A stretch of DNA of 6,159 nt from Deltaproteobacteria bacterium (GCA_021737245.1 JAIPEI010000227.1:1-6159); one strand, 5' to 3'; numbered from the stretch's first letter, positions 1 to 5,276 are shown. Numbers and translations are program-made. Notes: a model not told the origin generated them from the sequence alone.

Positions 1-156
1 GTTCGTTCGGTCGACCCGGCGGCGTGTGGAATGCCGCCCTACACCGCCCGGCGATTTCCCGGTTCGAGACCCTTTCGCTCCGTCGGGTCGCTCCGTCGGG
101 TCGCTCCGTCGGGTTTCCTGCTCGAAAACGAGGGATTTCTTCCAAGGTCAAGGAGT
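1..156. other. Non-coding region downstream of fadA
   Basis: No gene is supported here. The region lies 3' of the thiolase gene and contains a three-copy 13-bp tandem repeat (described separately), a 6-bp inverted repeat GGCGGC (18-23)/GCCGCC (33-38) with a 9-nt loop, and a short CTCG-AAAA-CGAG hairpin (121-132). Neither hairpin has a T-tract on the minus-strand side, so no convincing intrinsic terminator for the fadN-fadA transcript is visible. Frames that open here on the plus strand run antisense into fadA and are compositional shadows. Confidence 0.6.
76..114. repeat. 13-bp tandem repeat, three perfect copies
   Basis: The unit CGCTCCGTCGGGT occurs three times without a mismatch or spacer (76-88, 89-101, 102-114). 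It sits about 40 bp past the fadA stop codon. Perfect identity suggests recent slippage expansion or a sequence-specific role. I do not recognise the unit. Copy number is likely to vary between strains, but that cannot be tested from one sequence. Confidence 0.9.
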
Positions 157-1341
157 CTAATAATCCTCTCTCTCGAAGATCGCCGCCGCGCCCATGCCGA
201 AGCCGATGCACATGGAGACGAGACCGAACCGGGCGTTGCGTTCCTGCATCTCGTAGATCAGCTGGGTGGTCAGCTTGCTGCCGGTGCAGCCCAGGGGGTG
301 GCCCAGGGCGATGGCCCCGCCGTTGACGTTGGTGATCTCCTCGTTGATGCCCAGCTCCCGCATGCAGTAAATGGCCTGGGCCGCGAACGCCTCGTTGAGC
401 TCGATCAGGTCGATCTTTCCCAGGTCCATGCCGGCGATCTTCAGGACCCTGGGGATGGCCACGGCCGGCCCCACGCCCATGTACTCGGGCGGGCAGCCTT
501 CCACGGCGTGCCAGCGGAAGGTGGCCATGGGCTTGAGCCCCAGCTCCCGGGCCTTCTCCTTGCTCATGAGCACCACGCCCGCGGCCGCATCGCTGGTCTG
601 GGAGGAGTTCCCGGCGGTGACGCTCCCCGTGGGCTTGAACGCGGGCCTCAGGCCGGAGATGCTCTCCTTGGTGGTGCCGGGGCGCATGCCCTCGTCCGTG
701 TCGAAGACGACCTCCTCGAACTCGAACCGGCCGTTGGGGAGCTTCTTCTGCTTCTTGACCGTGAGGGGCACGATCTGCTCCTTGAACTTTCCCGCCTTGA
801 TGGCCGCCTCGGCCTTCTGCTGGCTCCGCGCGCCGAACTCGTCCTGCTCGTCCCGGGTGATCCCGTACTTCTCGGCCACGTTCTCGGCCGTGAGCCCCAT
901 GCCGGTGAAGGCGCCCGGACGCTCGTCCACCAGGGCCGGGTTGGGGTACATCATGCTCCCGCCCATGGGGATCTGGCTCATGCTCTCCACGCCGCCCGCC
1001 ACGACCACGTCCGAGTAGCCGCACATGATCTTCTCGGCGCCGATGGCGATGGACTGGAGACCGGACGAGCAGAACCGGTTCACGGTCATGCCGGGGACCC
1101 GGTCCGGCCAGCCCATGGACATGACCAGGACGCGGCCCAGGTTCAGGCCCTGGGTGGCCTCGGGAAAGGTGCACCCGATGATCACGTCGTCGATGAGGTT
1201 GGGATCCAGGTCCCCCGCCCGCTTGACCAGGTCGCCCAGCACGGTGCAGCCCATGTGCTCGGGACGGGTGTCCTTGAGCATTCCGCGAGGGGCCTTTCCG
1301 ACCGCCGTTCGGCAGGCGGCGACGATCACGGCTTCTCTCAT
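157..1341 (-). CDS. fadA: 3-ketoacyl-CoA thiolase (acetyl-CoA C-acyltransferase)
   Basis: This 394-aa protein has the usual thiolase length and is expected in the cytoplasm. It should catalyse the last beta-oxidation step, CoA-dependent cleavage of a 3-ketoacyl-CoA to acetyl-CoA and a shortened acyl-CoA. The nucleophilic cysteine is C91 in NRFCSSG. The NEAFA motif gives N316, GHPLG gives H348, and the second catalytic cysteine is C378 in MCIGFG. The last three match the numbering I remember for the Zoogloea thiolase. The loop after C378 reads GFGMG, where many thiolases have GGGMG or GGGQG. The start is fixed by TAAGGAGGA six bases upstream. It follows fadN on the same strand after a 215-bp purine-rich gap, and the two are probably one transcript. 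The fadN neighbour favours a degradative role over biosynthetic acetoacetyl-CoA thiolase, but chain-length preference cannot be read from sequence. Confidence 0.95.
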   Translation of the reverse strand: MREAVIVAACRTAVGKAPRGMLKDTRPEHMGCTVLGDLVKRAGDLDPNLIDDVIIGCTFPEATQGLNLGRVLVMSMGWPDRVPGMTVNRFCSSGLQSIAIGAEKIMCGYSDVVVAGGVESMSQIPMGGSMMYPNPALVDERPGAFTGMGLTAENVAEKYGITRDEQDEFGARSQQKAEAAIKAGKFKEQIVPLTVKKQKKLPNGRFEFEEVVFDTDEGMRPGTTKESISGLRPAFKPTGSVTAGNSSQTSDAAAGVVLMSKEKARELGLKPMATFRWHAVEGCPPEYMGVGPAVAIPRVLKIAGMDLGKIDLIELNEAFAAQAIYCMRELGINEEITNVNGGAIALGHPLGCTGSKLTTQLIYEMQERNARFGLVSMCIGFGMGAAAIFEREDY

Positions 1342-1347
1342 GGCGTT

Positions 1348-1356
1348 TCCTCCTTA
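1348..1356 (-). promoter_or_regulatory. Ribosome-binding site of fadA
   Basis: The minus strand reads TAAGGAGGA, then six bases, then ATG. This nearly full Shine-Dalgarno match supports translation initiation at 1341 independently of the upstream gene. Confidence 0.85.
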
Positions 1357-1399
1357 CAGTCCGTTCGACTGATGCTTATCTTCTCCCTCGGCCCTCGCT

Positions 1400-1412
1400 C
1401 CCGGGCCCCGGG
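1400..1412. repeat. GC-rich hairpin CCCGG-GCC-CCGGG
   Basis: A perfect 5-bp stem with a 3-nt loop lies in the fadN-fadA gap. On the plus strand it is followed by TTTTT, but no plus-strand gene ends here. On the transcribed minus strand the A-run comes before the stem, so it is not an intrinsic terminator for fadN. It could act as a processing or stability element between the two cistrons. Confidence 0.5.
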
Positions 1413-1449
1413 TTTTTCTCCTCTTCCCTTTCTCAGCTCGAGGTGTTTG

Positions 1450-1558
1450 CCTTCCCTCACCTCTCACCTCTCACCTCTCATCTCTCTTCTCTCCTCTTCT
1501 CTCTTCATCTCTCTTCTTTCCGCCTTTCCTTTCCTCTTTCCTCTTGCCTCTTTCCTCT
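1450..1558 (-). repeat. Polypurine tract with heptad repeats in the fadN-fadA gap
   Basis: Across 109 bp the plus strand has only seven purines (1459, 1466, 1473, 1480, 1507, 1522, 1546), so the fadN-fadA mRNA is almost pure A/G here. At 1456-1497 there are six heptads: CTCACCT three times, then CTCATCT, CTCTTCT and CTCCTCT. In the mRNA these read AGGTGAG and derivatives, and each perfect junction contains GAGGTGA, a 7-nt match to the extended Shine-Dalgarno consensus AAGGAGGTGA. The tract begins exactly at the fadN stop codon. It could form triplex DNA or serve as ribosome-loading RNA; no protein-coding role is evident. Confidence 0.85.
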
Positions 1559-3989
1559 AGTTCCTCAAGGGTTTCCCAGTCTGCAGCATGTGCTGTATCC
1601 GCATCTGGGTCTTGGGATCTCCGCACAGGCTCAGGAAGGCCTCGCGCTCGAGGTCGAGGAGGTACTGCTCGCTCACCACGGTGTCCGGCAGGACCTCGCC
1701 GCCGCAGAGGACATACCCCACCTTGGTGGAGACGGTGACGTCGTGGTCCGTGATGAAGCCGGACTCGTGCATGGTCCAGAGGCCCAGCTTGATCATGGCG
1801 AAGGAGTTCTCGCCGGCGACCCGGATCTCGTCCCTGTACATGGGCGGCTGGTAGCCCTCCATGTTCATGGCGATCACGGTCTTCTTGGCGTCCGCGATCT
1901 GGAGGTCCCGGTTCACGGTCATCTTGTCCGTGGGCCGCAGGTAGCCGATCTTGACCGCCTCGGGGCCCGAGGTGGCCACCTTGGCCATGGCGATGGTCTC
2001 GAAGGCGCGGGCGATGTAGGGCATGAGCTCGATCTGCTTCGGGTAGAGCCCGCCGCGCGGCACCTCGAAGAGGTGCTCGGTGTTGCGCAGGTAGAGCTCC
2101 TTGGTTCCTCCGCCGGCCGGGATCAGGCCCACGCCCACCTCCACCAGGCCCATGTAAGTCTCCGCGGCGAAGCGCACGCGGTCCGAGGCCAGGCAGATCT
2201 CGCATCCGCCGCCCAGGGCCATGCCCGCCGGGGCCGCCACCACGGGCTTGTCCAGGTACTTGAGCTTCATGAAAGCGTCCTGGAAGGTCTTGATCATCCA
2301 CTCCAGGTCGTCCCACTCCTCCTCCTGGGCCGTGAAGAGGACCAGCGGGAGGTTGGCTCCGGCCGAGAAGTTGGTCCCGTGGTTGGCGATGACCAGGCCG
2401 TCGAAATCCTTGGCGACGATGTCCGCCGACTTGTAGACCATGCTGACGATGTCGTCGCCCATGGCGTTCATCTTGGTGTGGAACTCCAGGCAGGCCACCC
2501 CGTCGCCCAGGTCCACCAGGGTGGCGCCCTTGTTCCCGGCCACGGTCATGTCCCGGTCCTTGAGCGCCGGCAGGTAGATCACGCCCGGCTTGACCGGGAC
2601 CTCCTTGTAGGACCTGCTCGCGGGGTCGTAGTAGAGGGACTTGCCGTTCTCCATCTTGTAGAAGGCGTCGTTCCCCTGCTCCAGCATCTCCGCCACCCAG
2701 CCCGGGATCTCGTAGCCCGCGGCCTTCATCTTCTCCACGCTCTTGGCCACGCCCAGGGCGTCCCAGGCCTCGAAGGGGCCGAGCTTCCAGGCGAAGCCCC
2801 ACTTCATGGCGTTGTCCACGTTCACGATGTCGTCGGCGATCTCGGGGATGCGGTTGGCCGAGTAGATGAGGGTCTCGGCCGTCTGGCGGAAGGTGAACTC
2901 GCCGGCCTTGTCGTCCGCAAAGAAGAGGGCCTTGATCTTGCCGCCCGTGCCGGAGACGTTCTGGGCCGCCTCGAGCGAGGCGAGCTTCACCTTCTCCTGG
3001 GGCGTGTACTCGAGGCTCTGCGGGTCGATGGAGAGGATGACCCTCTTGCTCTTCTCGTCCTTGCTCTTCTTGTAGAAGCCCTGCCCGGTCTTCTCGCCCA
3101 GCAGCTTCCGCTCGAGCATCTTCTGGAGGAGCTCGGGCGGCCGGAACATCCCGCGCTTCTCGTCGTCCGGCGCGCCCTCGTAAACGTTCTCCGCCACGTG
3201 GAGGAGCGTGTCCAGCCCCACCAGGTCGGCCGTCCGGAAGGATGCGCTCTTGGGGTGGCCGATCACCGGGCCGGTCAGCTTGTCCACGGCCTCGATGGAG
3301 AGGCCCATGTCCAGCATGGTCCGGATCCCGTAGAGCATGCTGAAGGTGCCGATCCGGTTGGCGATGAAGTTGGGGGTGTCCTTGGCCCAGACCACGCCCT
3401 TGCCCACCACGCGCTCGCAGGTCTCCGCCAGGGTGTCCAGCACCTCGGGCAGGGTGTCCTCGCAGCCCACGATCTCCAGGAGCTTCATGTAGCGCGGGGG
3501 GTTGAAGAAGTGGGTGATGGCGAAGTGCCTGCGGAAGGTCTCGGACCGGCCTTCGCTCATGGCCGCCGCCGAGATCCCCGACGTGTTGGAGGTGATGATG
3601 GTGCCGGGCTCCAGCACGGACTCGAGCTTCTCGAACACCTGCTGCTTGATGTCGAGCCGCTCCACCACCACCTCGATGATCCAGTCCACCTCCCGGAGGC
3701 GGTCCAGGTCGTCCTCGAGGTTTCCGACCTCCACGCGCTTGGCGTAGTCGGAGATGTAAAAGGACGCCGGCCGGCTCTTGAGAGCGGTCTCCAGGCCTTG
3801 GCTTGCGAGCTTGTTGCGGAACGCCTTGCTCTCTTCGGTGAGCCCCTTTTTCCGATCCTCGTCGGTCAGCTCCCGCGGGACGATGTCCAGGAGCAGGGTC
3901 TCGATGCCCACGTTCGCCAGCTGGGCGGCGATGGTCGCTCCCATGACGCCGGCTCCGACGACCCCGGCTCGTTTGATCTTGCTGCTCAT
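1557..3989 (-). CDS. fadN: Bifunctional 3-hydroxyacyl-CoA dehydrogenase/enoyl-CoA hydratase (FadN type)
   Basis: This 810-aa protein should hydrate 2-enoyl-CoA and oxidise the resulting 3-hydroxyacyl-CoA with NAD. Residues 1-190 are the NAD-binding dehydrogenase domain, with VGAGVMG at 11-17 and D35 ending the second strand, which indicates NAD. The catalytic set S137, H160 (THFFNPP), E172 and N211 (FIANRIG) is present. Helical dehydrogenase C-domains cover about 205-310, with a second copy near 370-480. A crotonase domain covers about 485-700, with oxyanion-loop FSAGANL (541-547), GMALGGGCE (589-597) and catalytic glutamates E597 and E617, 20 residues apart as in enoyl-CoA hydratases. Dehydrogenase-first order matches Bacillus FadN and is the reverse of E. 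coli FadB. The start at 3989 is chosen for its AAGGAGGT site; a 34-residue upstream extension in frame begins inside the operator, lacks a ribosome site and is not family-like. The C-terminus TGKPLRN is typical of the family. Confidence 0.95.
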   Translation of the reverse strand: MSSKIKRAGVVGAGVMGATIAAQLANVGIETLLLDIVPRELTDEDRKKGLTEESKAFRNKLASQGLETALKSRPASFYISDYAKRVEVGNLEDDLDRLREVDWIIEVVVERLDIKQQVFEKLESVLEPGTIITSNTSGISAAAMSEGRSETFRRHFAITHFFNPPRYMKLLEIVGCEDTLPEVLDTLAETCERVVGKGVVWAKDTPNFIANRIGTFSMLYGIRTMLDMGLSIEAVDKLTGPVIGHPKSASFRTADLVGLDTLLHVAENVYEGAPDDEKRGMFRPPELLQKMLERKLLGEKTGQGFYKKSKDEKSKRVILSIDPQSLEYTPQEKVKLASLEAAQNVSGTGGKIKALFFADDKAGEFTFRQTAETLIYSANRIPEIADDIVNVDNAMKWGFAWKLGPFEAWDALGVAKSVEKMKAAGYEIPGWVAEMLEQGNDAFYKMENGKSLYYDPASRSYKEVPVKPGVIYLPALKDRDMTVAGNKGATLVDLGDGVACLEFHTKMNAMGDDIVSMVYKSADIVAKDFDGLVIANHGTNFSAGANLPLVLFTAQEEEWDDLEWMIKTFQDAFMKLKYLDKPVVAAPAGMALGGGCEICLASDRVRFAAETYMGLVEVGVGLIPAGGGTKELYLRNTEHLFEVPRGGLYPKQIELMPYIARAFETIAMAKVATSGPEAVKIGYLRPTDKMTVNRDLQIADAKKTVIAMNMEGYQPPMYRDEIRVAGENSFAMIKLGLWTMHESGFITDHDVTVSTKVGYVLCGGEVLPDTVVSEQYLLDLEREAFLSLCGDPKTQMRIQHMLQTGKPLRN

Positions 3990-4003
3990 AAGGAGACCTC
4001 CTT
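3990..4003 (-). promoter_or_regulatory. fadN ribosome-binding site inside a self-complementary segment
   Basis: The mRNA reads AAGGAGGTCTCCTT directly before ATG. AAGGAGGT (3996-4003) is an optimal Shine-Dalgarno with six bases of spacing and fixes the start at 3989. The spacer CTCCTT (3990-3995) is the complement of AAGGAG, so the site could fold into a small hairpin of about five pairs that masks it, or two mRNAs could pair through it. The binding site is certain; regulation through the fold is a guess. Confidence 0.8.
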
Positions 4004-4069
4004 CTCGTCGATCGATGATCTTCGTCTTCCCTGTCCGCATCTTCACCCGGCTGGAATTCCTGCCGAATG
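3990..4069 (-). other. Untranslated leader of fadN
   Basis: About 80-100 nt lie between the predicted transcription start near the operator and the fadN ATG. The region stays open in the fadN frame up to 4091, but it encodes a poorly ordered stretch (MNECSFIPFG...) with no ribosome site and nothing resembling the dehydrogenase N-terminus. I take it as leader. Its 3' end carries the Shine-Dalgarno sequence and a self-complementary segment (see the ribosome-site entry). Confidence 0.6.
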
Positions 4070-4093
4070 GGATGAATGAGCATTCATTCATCC
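4070..4093. promoter_or_regulatory. Palindromic operator, FadR (TetR-family)-type box
   Basis: The core is TGAATGA-GCAT-TCATTCA (4073-4090). Symmetry extends outward three more pairs, giving perfect 10-bp arms around a 4-bp spacer. The 7-bp arms and the spacing equal the FadR box I remember from Bacillus subtilis (TGAATGAMTANTCATTCA), where this TetR-family repressor responds to long-chain acyl-CoA and controls fadN-fadA-fadE. The site lies at or just after the predicted fadN transcription start, a classic repression position. The palindrome is directly visible; the regulator's identity is inferred because its gene is not in the window. Confidence 0.85.
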
Positions 4094-4096
4094 AAG

Positions 4097-4125
4097 AAGT
4101 AACACACCCCCGTTTCCCAAGTCAA
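4097..4125 (-). promoter_or_regulatory. Probable sigma-70-type promoter of fadN-fadA
   Basis: A good -35 box TTGACT (4120-4125, minus strand) is followed after 17 bp by TTACTT (4097-4102), which is a poor -10. The start would fall at about 4090, inside the operator palindrome. Supporting evidence is the strong -35, correct spacing and operator overlap; the weak -10 lowers confidence. The -35 is only 9 bp from the inverted-repeat element. Confidence 0.5.
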
Positions 4126-4127
4126 CC

Positions 4128-4134
4128 CTTTTTC
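4128..4134. repeat. Left target-site duplication CTTTTTC
   Basis: Seven bases directly abutting the left inverted repeat are identical, in direct orientation, to the seven bases abutting the right one (4271-4277). Direct copies on both sides of an inverted-repeat element are the usual mark of transposition. Confidence 0.7.
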
Positions 4135-4270
4135 AGGGGACGTTCTTGCATAATTCGATAACTCGCATTCCACTCCCACAAGGCCTGAGCGGAGGCGACG
4201 CAAAACGTTGTTCATGGATCAGTCCGCTCGATCCTCGAGCGAGTTATCGAATTATGCAGGAACGTCCCCT
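4135..4270. mobile_element. 136-bp non-autonomous MITE-like element with 32-bp terminal inverted repeats
   Basis: The arms at 4135-4166 and 4239-4270 are inverted copies starting AGGGGACGTTC and containing GCATAATTCGATAACTCGC. They match at 31 of 32 positions; the one difference (4146 against 4259) is a G-U pair in plus-strand RNA. A 72-bp interior holds no open frame but has an inner inverted repeat GAGCGGA (4187-4193)/TCCGCTC (4223-4229). CTTTTTC flanks both ends directly, consistent with a 7-bp target duplication. The AT-rich arms differ from the GC-rich surroundings. Its mobilising transposase is not in the window. A REP/RAYT-type repeat is an alternative, but such elements normally do not duplicate target DNA. 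Transcribed, it would form a very stable hairpin between the SDR gene and the fadN promoter. Confidence 0.75.
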
Positions 4271-4277
4271 CTTTTTC
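4271..4277. repeat. Right target-site duplication CTTTTTC
   Basis: This is the direct repeat partner of 4128-4134. It overlaps the SDR stop codon (4276-4278), so insertion left the SDR reading frame intact. Removing the element plus one copy gives a plausible original junction in which the SDR stop was about 10 bp from the fadN -35 box. Confidence 0.7.
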
Positions 4278-5043
4278 ACAGGATGGAGCCGCCGCCGTCG
4301 ACGGTGACCACCTCCCCTGTGATGTAATCCGCCCACGACGAGCAGAGGAACAGCACCGCCCCCACCACGTCACCGGTCTCTGCAATGCGCCCCATGGGAA
4401 TGGAGGCGGTGATCTGCTGGAGCAGGGCCTCGTTGCCCCAGAAGGGCTTGCTGAACCCGGTGCGTACCATGCCCGGCGCCACGGCGTTCACGCAGATCCC
4501 GTCCCCGGCCAGCTCCGCGGCCAGCACCCGCGTGTACATCTCCAGGCCCGCCTTGGCCACGCAGTAAACCCCCATGCCCCGGGTGGCCTTGCGTGCGGCA
4601 ATGGAGGAGATGTTCACAATGCGCCCCCCGCCCCGGGCCTTCATCATGGGCACGGCTCTCCCGGAGGCCAGGAAGGCGCTCTTGAGGTTTCCCTCCAGGA
4701 TCTTGTCCCACAACCCCTCCTCCACCTCGGCCACCGACGGGGTGGGGAGGTTCATACCCACGTTGTTCACCAGGATGTCCAGCCGGCCGAAGGTCTCCTC
4801 GACCGCCGTGAACAGGGCGTCCACCTGGTCCGCCTTTCCCATGTGGGCCGGGTGCGCGAGCACCTGAAGCCCCTTGGCTTTGAGCTCCTGCACGGCCCGG
4901 TCCAGGTTCTCCTGCTTCCGGCCGCAGATGGCCACGTGCGCTCCCTTCTCTGCAAAGGCCCCGGCCATGGCCAGGCCCAGGCCGCGGCTGCCACCTGTGA
5001 CCAGGGCCGTTTTTCCGGTGAAATCGATCCGGTCCGTTCCCAT
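4276..5043 (-). CDS. Short-chain dehydrogenase/reductase (classical SDR)
   Basis: This 255-aa protein has the normal length for a classical SDR. It has the cofactor motif TGGSRGLG (16-23), NNVG (93-96, in place of the usual NNAG), and the catalytic set N119, S147 (NISS), Y160 and K164 (YCVAK). P190-G191 follows. The C-terminus YITGEVVTVDGG is typical. Basic R20 and R42, with no acid after strand two, suggest NADP(H). The segment APGMVRTGFSKPFW followed by PMGRIAETGDV resembles the DHRS4-like carbonyl reductase branch, but substrate cannot be assigned; a 3-ketoacyl or hydroxyacyl substrate is possible given the neighbours. The start is set by AAGGAGGAGGT upstream. It lies upstream of fadN on the same strand, now separated by a mobile element and a dedicated fadN promoter. 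Confidence 0.93.
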   Translation of the reverse strand: MGTDRIDFTGKTALVTGGSRGLGLAMAGAFAEKGAHVAICGRKQENLDRAVQELKAKGLQVLAHPAHMGKADQVDALFTAVEETFGRLDILVNNVGMNLPTPSVAEVEEGLWDKILEGNLKSAFLASGRAVPMMKARGGGRIVNISSIAARKATRGMGVYCVAKAGLEMYTRVLAAELAGDGICVNAVAPGMVRTGFSKPFWGNEALLQQITASIPMGRIAETGDVVGAVLFLCSSWADYITGEVVTVDGGGSIL

Positions 5044-5046
5044 GAA

Positions 5047-5057
5047 ACCTCCTCCTT
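5047..5057 (-). promoter_or_regulatory. Ribosome-binding site of the SDR gene
   Basis: The minus strand reads AAGGAGGAGGT shortly before ATG at 5043. This supports that start over a longer overlapping frame beginning at 5111, which lies in a different phase and encodes no SDR sequence. Confidence 0.8.
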
Positions 5058-5173
5058 ATCGGAATCCGCCGGGATCTGCTCCGGCGCGGTGGTTTGAGAT
5101 GCCTCCTTCATGACCGTGCAGGTACTGTATCATGAAAACCGGCGCCCTCCAAAGCGGGAAACCGGAATTCTCC

Positions 5174-5203
5174 TTGAACCGGGGGCGGCACCTTGTTTAT
5201 GCT
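5174..5203 (+). promoter_or_regulatory. Candidate promoter of the flavoprotein gene
   Basis: TTGAAC (5174-5179) and TATGCT (5198-5203) are 18 bp apart, each matching the sigma-70 consensus at four of six positions. A start near 5210 would give a leader of about 65 nt containing the two hairpins. The evidence is modest. Confidence 0.35.
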
Positions 5204-5237
5204 TTGACTTGTCCATTCCTTTCGACCTTTCAGCGAT

Positions 5238-5276
5238 GGGCCCGCAGGGCCCGCCCCTTTTCCGGAGGAGACCTCC
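5238..5276 (+). promoter_or_regulatory. Two leader hairpins, the second covering the ribosome-binding site
   Basis: GGGCCC-GCA-GGGCCC (5238-5252) gives a 6-bp GC stem followed after four bases by a short CTTTT run. GGAGG-AGA-CCTCC (5264-5276) folds the Shine-Dalgarno onto the spacer directly before ATG. GGAGGAG (5264-5270) has six bases of spacing and sets the start at 5277. Such a fold could limit translation; no riboswitch class is recognised. Confidence 0.5.

Larger units (their letters stand above)
5044..5276. other. Divergent intergenic regulatory region
   Basis: This 233-bp gap separates the SDR gene (minus) from the flavoprotein gene (plus) and must hold both promoters. It contains two palindromic TCATGA hexamers (5108-5113 and 5130-5135) spaced 22 bp start to start, two AAACCGG direct repeats (5136-5142 and 5159-5165) spaced 23 bp, and GC-rich hairpins in the plus-strand leader. 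A weak minus-strand promoter candidate is TTGGAG (5147-5152), 17 bp, TACAGT (5124-5129). The regulator is unknown. Confidence 0.5.

Noticed and set aside
55..90. tRNA-like T-loop GGTTCGAGACC
   Set aside because: The flanking bases do not form a T-stem, and no acceptor, D or anticodon arms can be assembled.
1400..1417. GC hairpin plus TTTTT as a terminator
   Set aside because: It would work only for plus-strand transcription and no plus-strand gene exists upstream of it.
31..1560. 509-codon plus-strand frame over fadA
   Set aside because: It is antisense to a complete thiolase, has no recognisable domain, and ends in a low-complexity leucine/serine/phenylalanine run coming from the pyrimidine tract.
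1443..4091. Very long open frames antisense to, and out of frame with, fadN (over 800 codons on the plus strand and a second minus-strand frame)
   Set aside because: They have the histidine/glycine/arginine-rich composition expected from GC-biased third positions read in the wrong frame, show no family motifs, and lie over a gene with intact catalytic residues.
4135..4280. Large inverted repeat as an intrinsic terminator of the SDR gene
   Set aside because: On the SDR (minus) strand no T-run follows the stem; the T-run follows only on the plus strand, where no gene precedes it. Flanking direct repeats favour a mobile element.
4767..5111. 114-codon minus-strand frame beginning MKEASQTTAP and overlapping the SDR start
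   Set aside because: Its first part is the SDR upstream region and the rest is the SDR gene read out of frame (arginine/tryptophan-rich). No conserved motif is present. A frameshifted N-terminal extension of the SDR is unlikely because the SDR has its own ribosome site and a normal N-terminus.
5123..5140. LexA-like box suggested by TACTGTATCATGA
   Set aside because: The required CTGT-N8-ACAG partner is missing.
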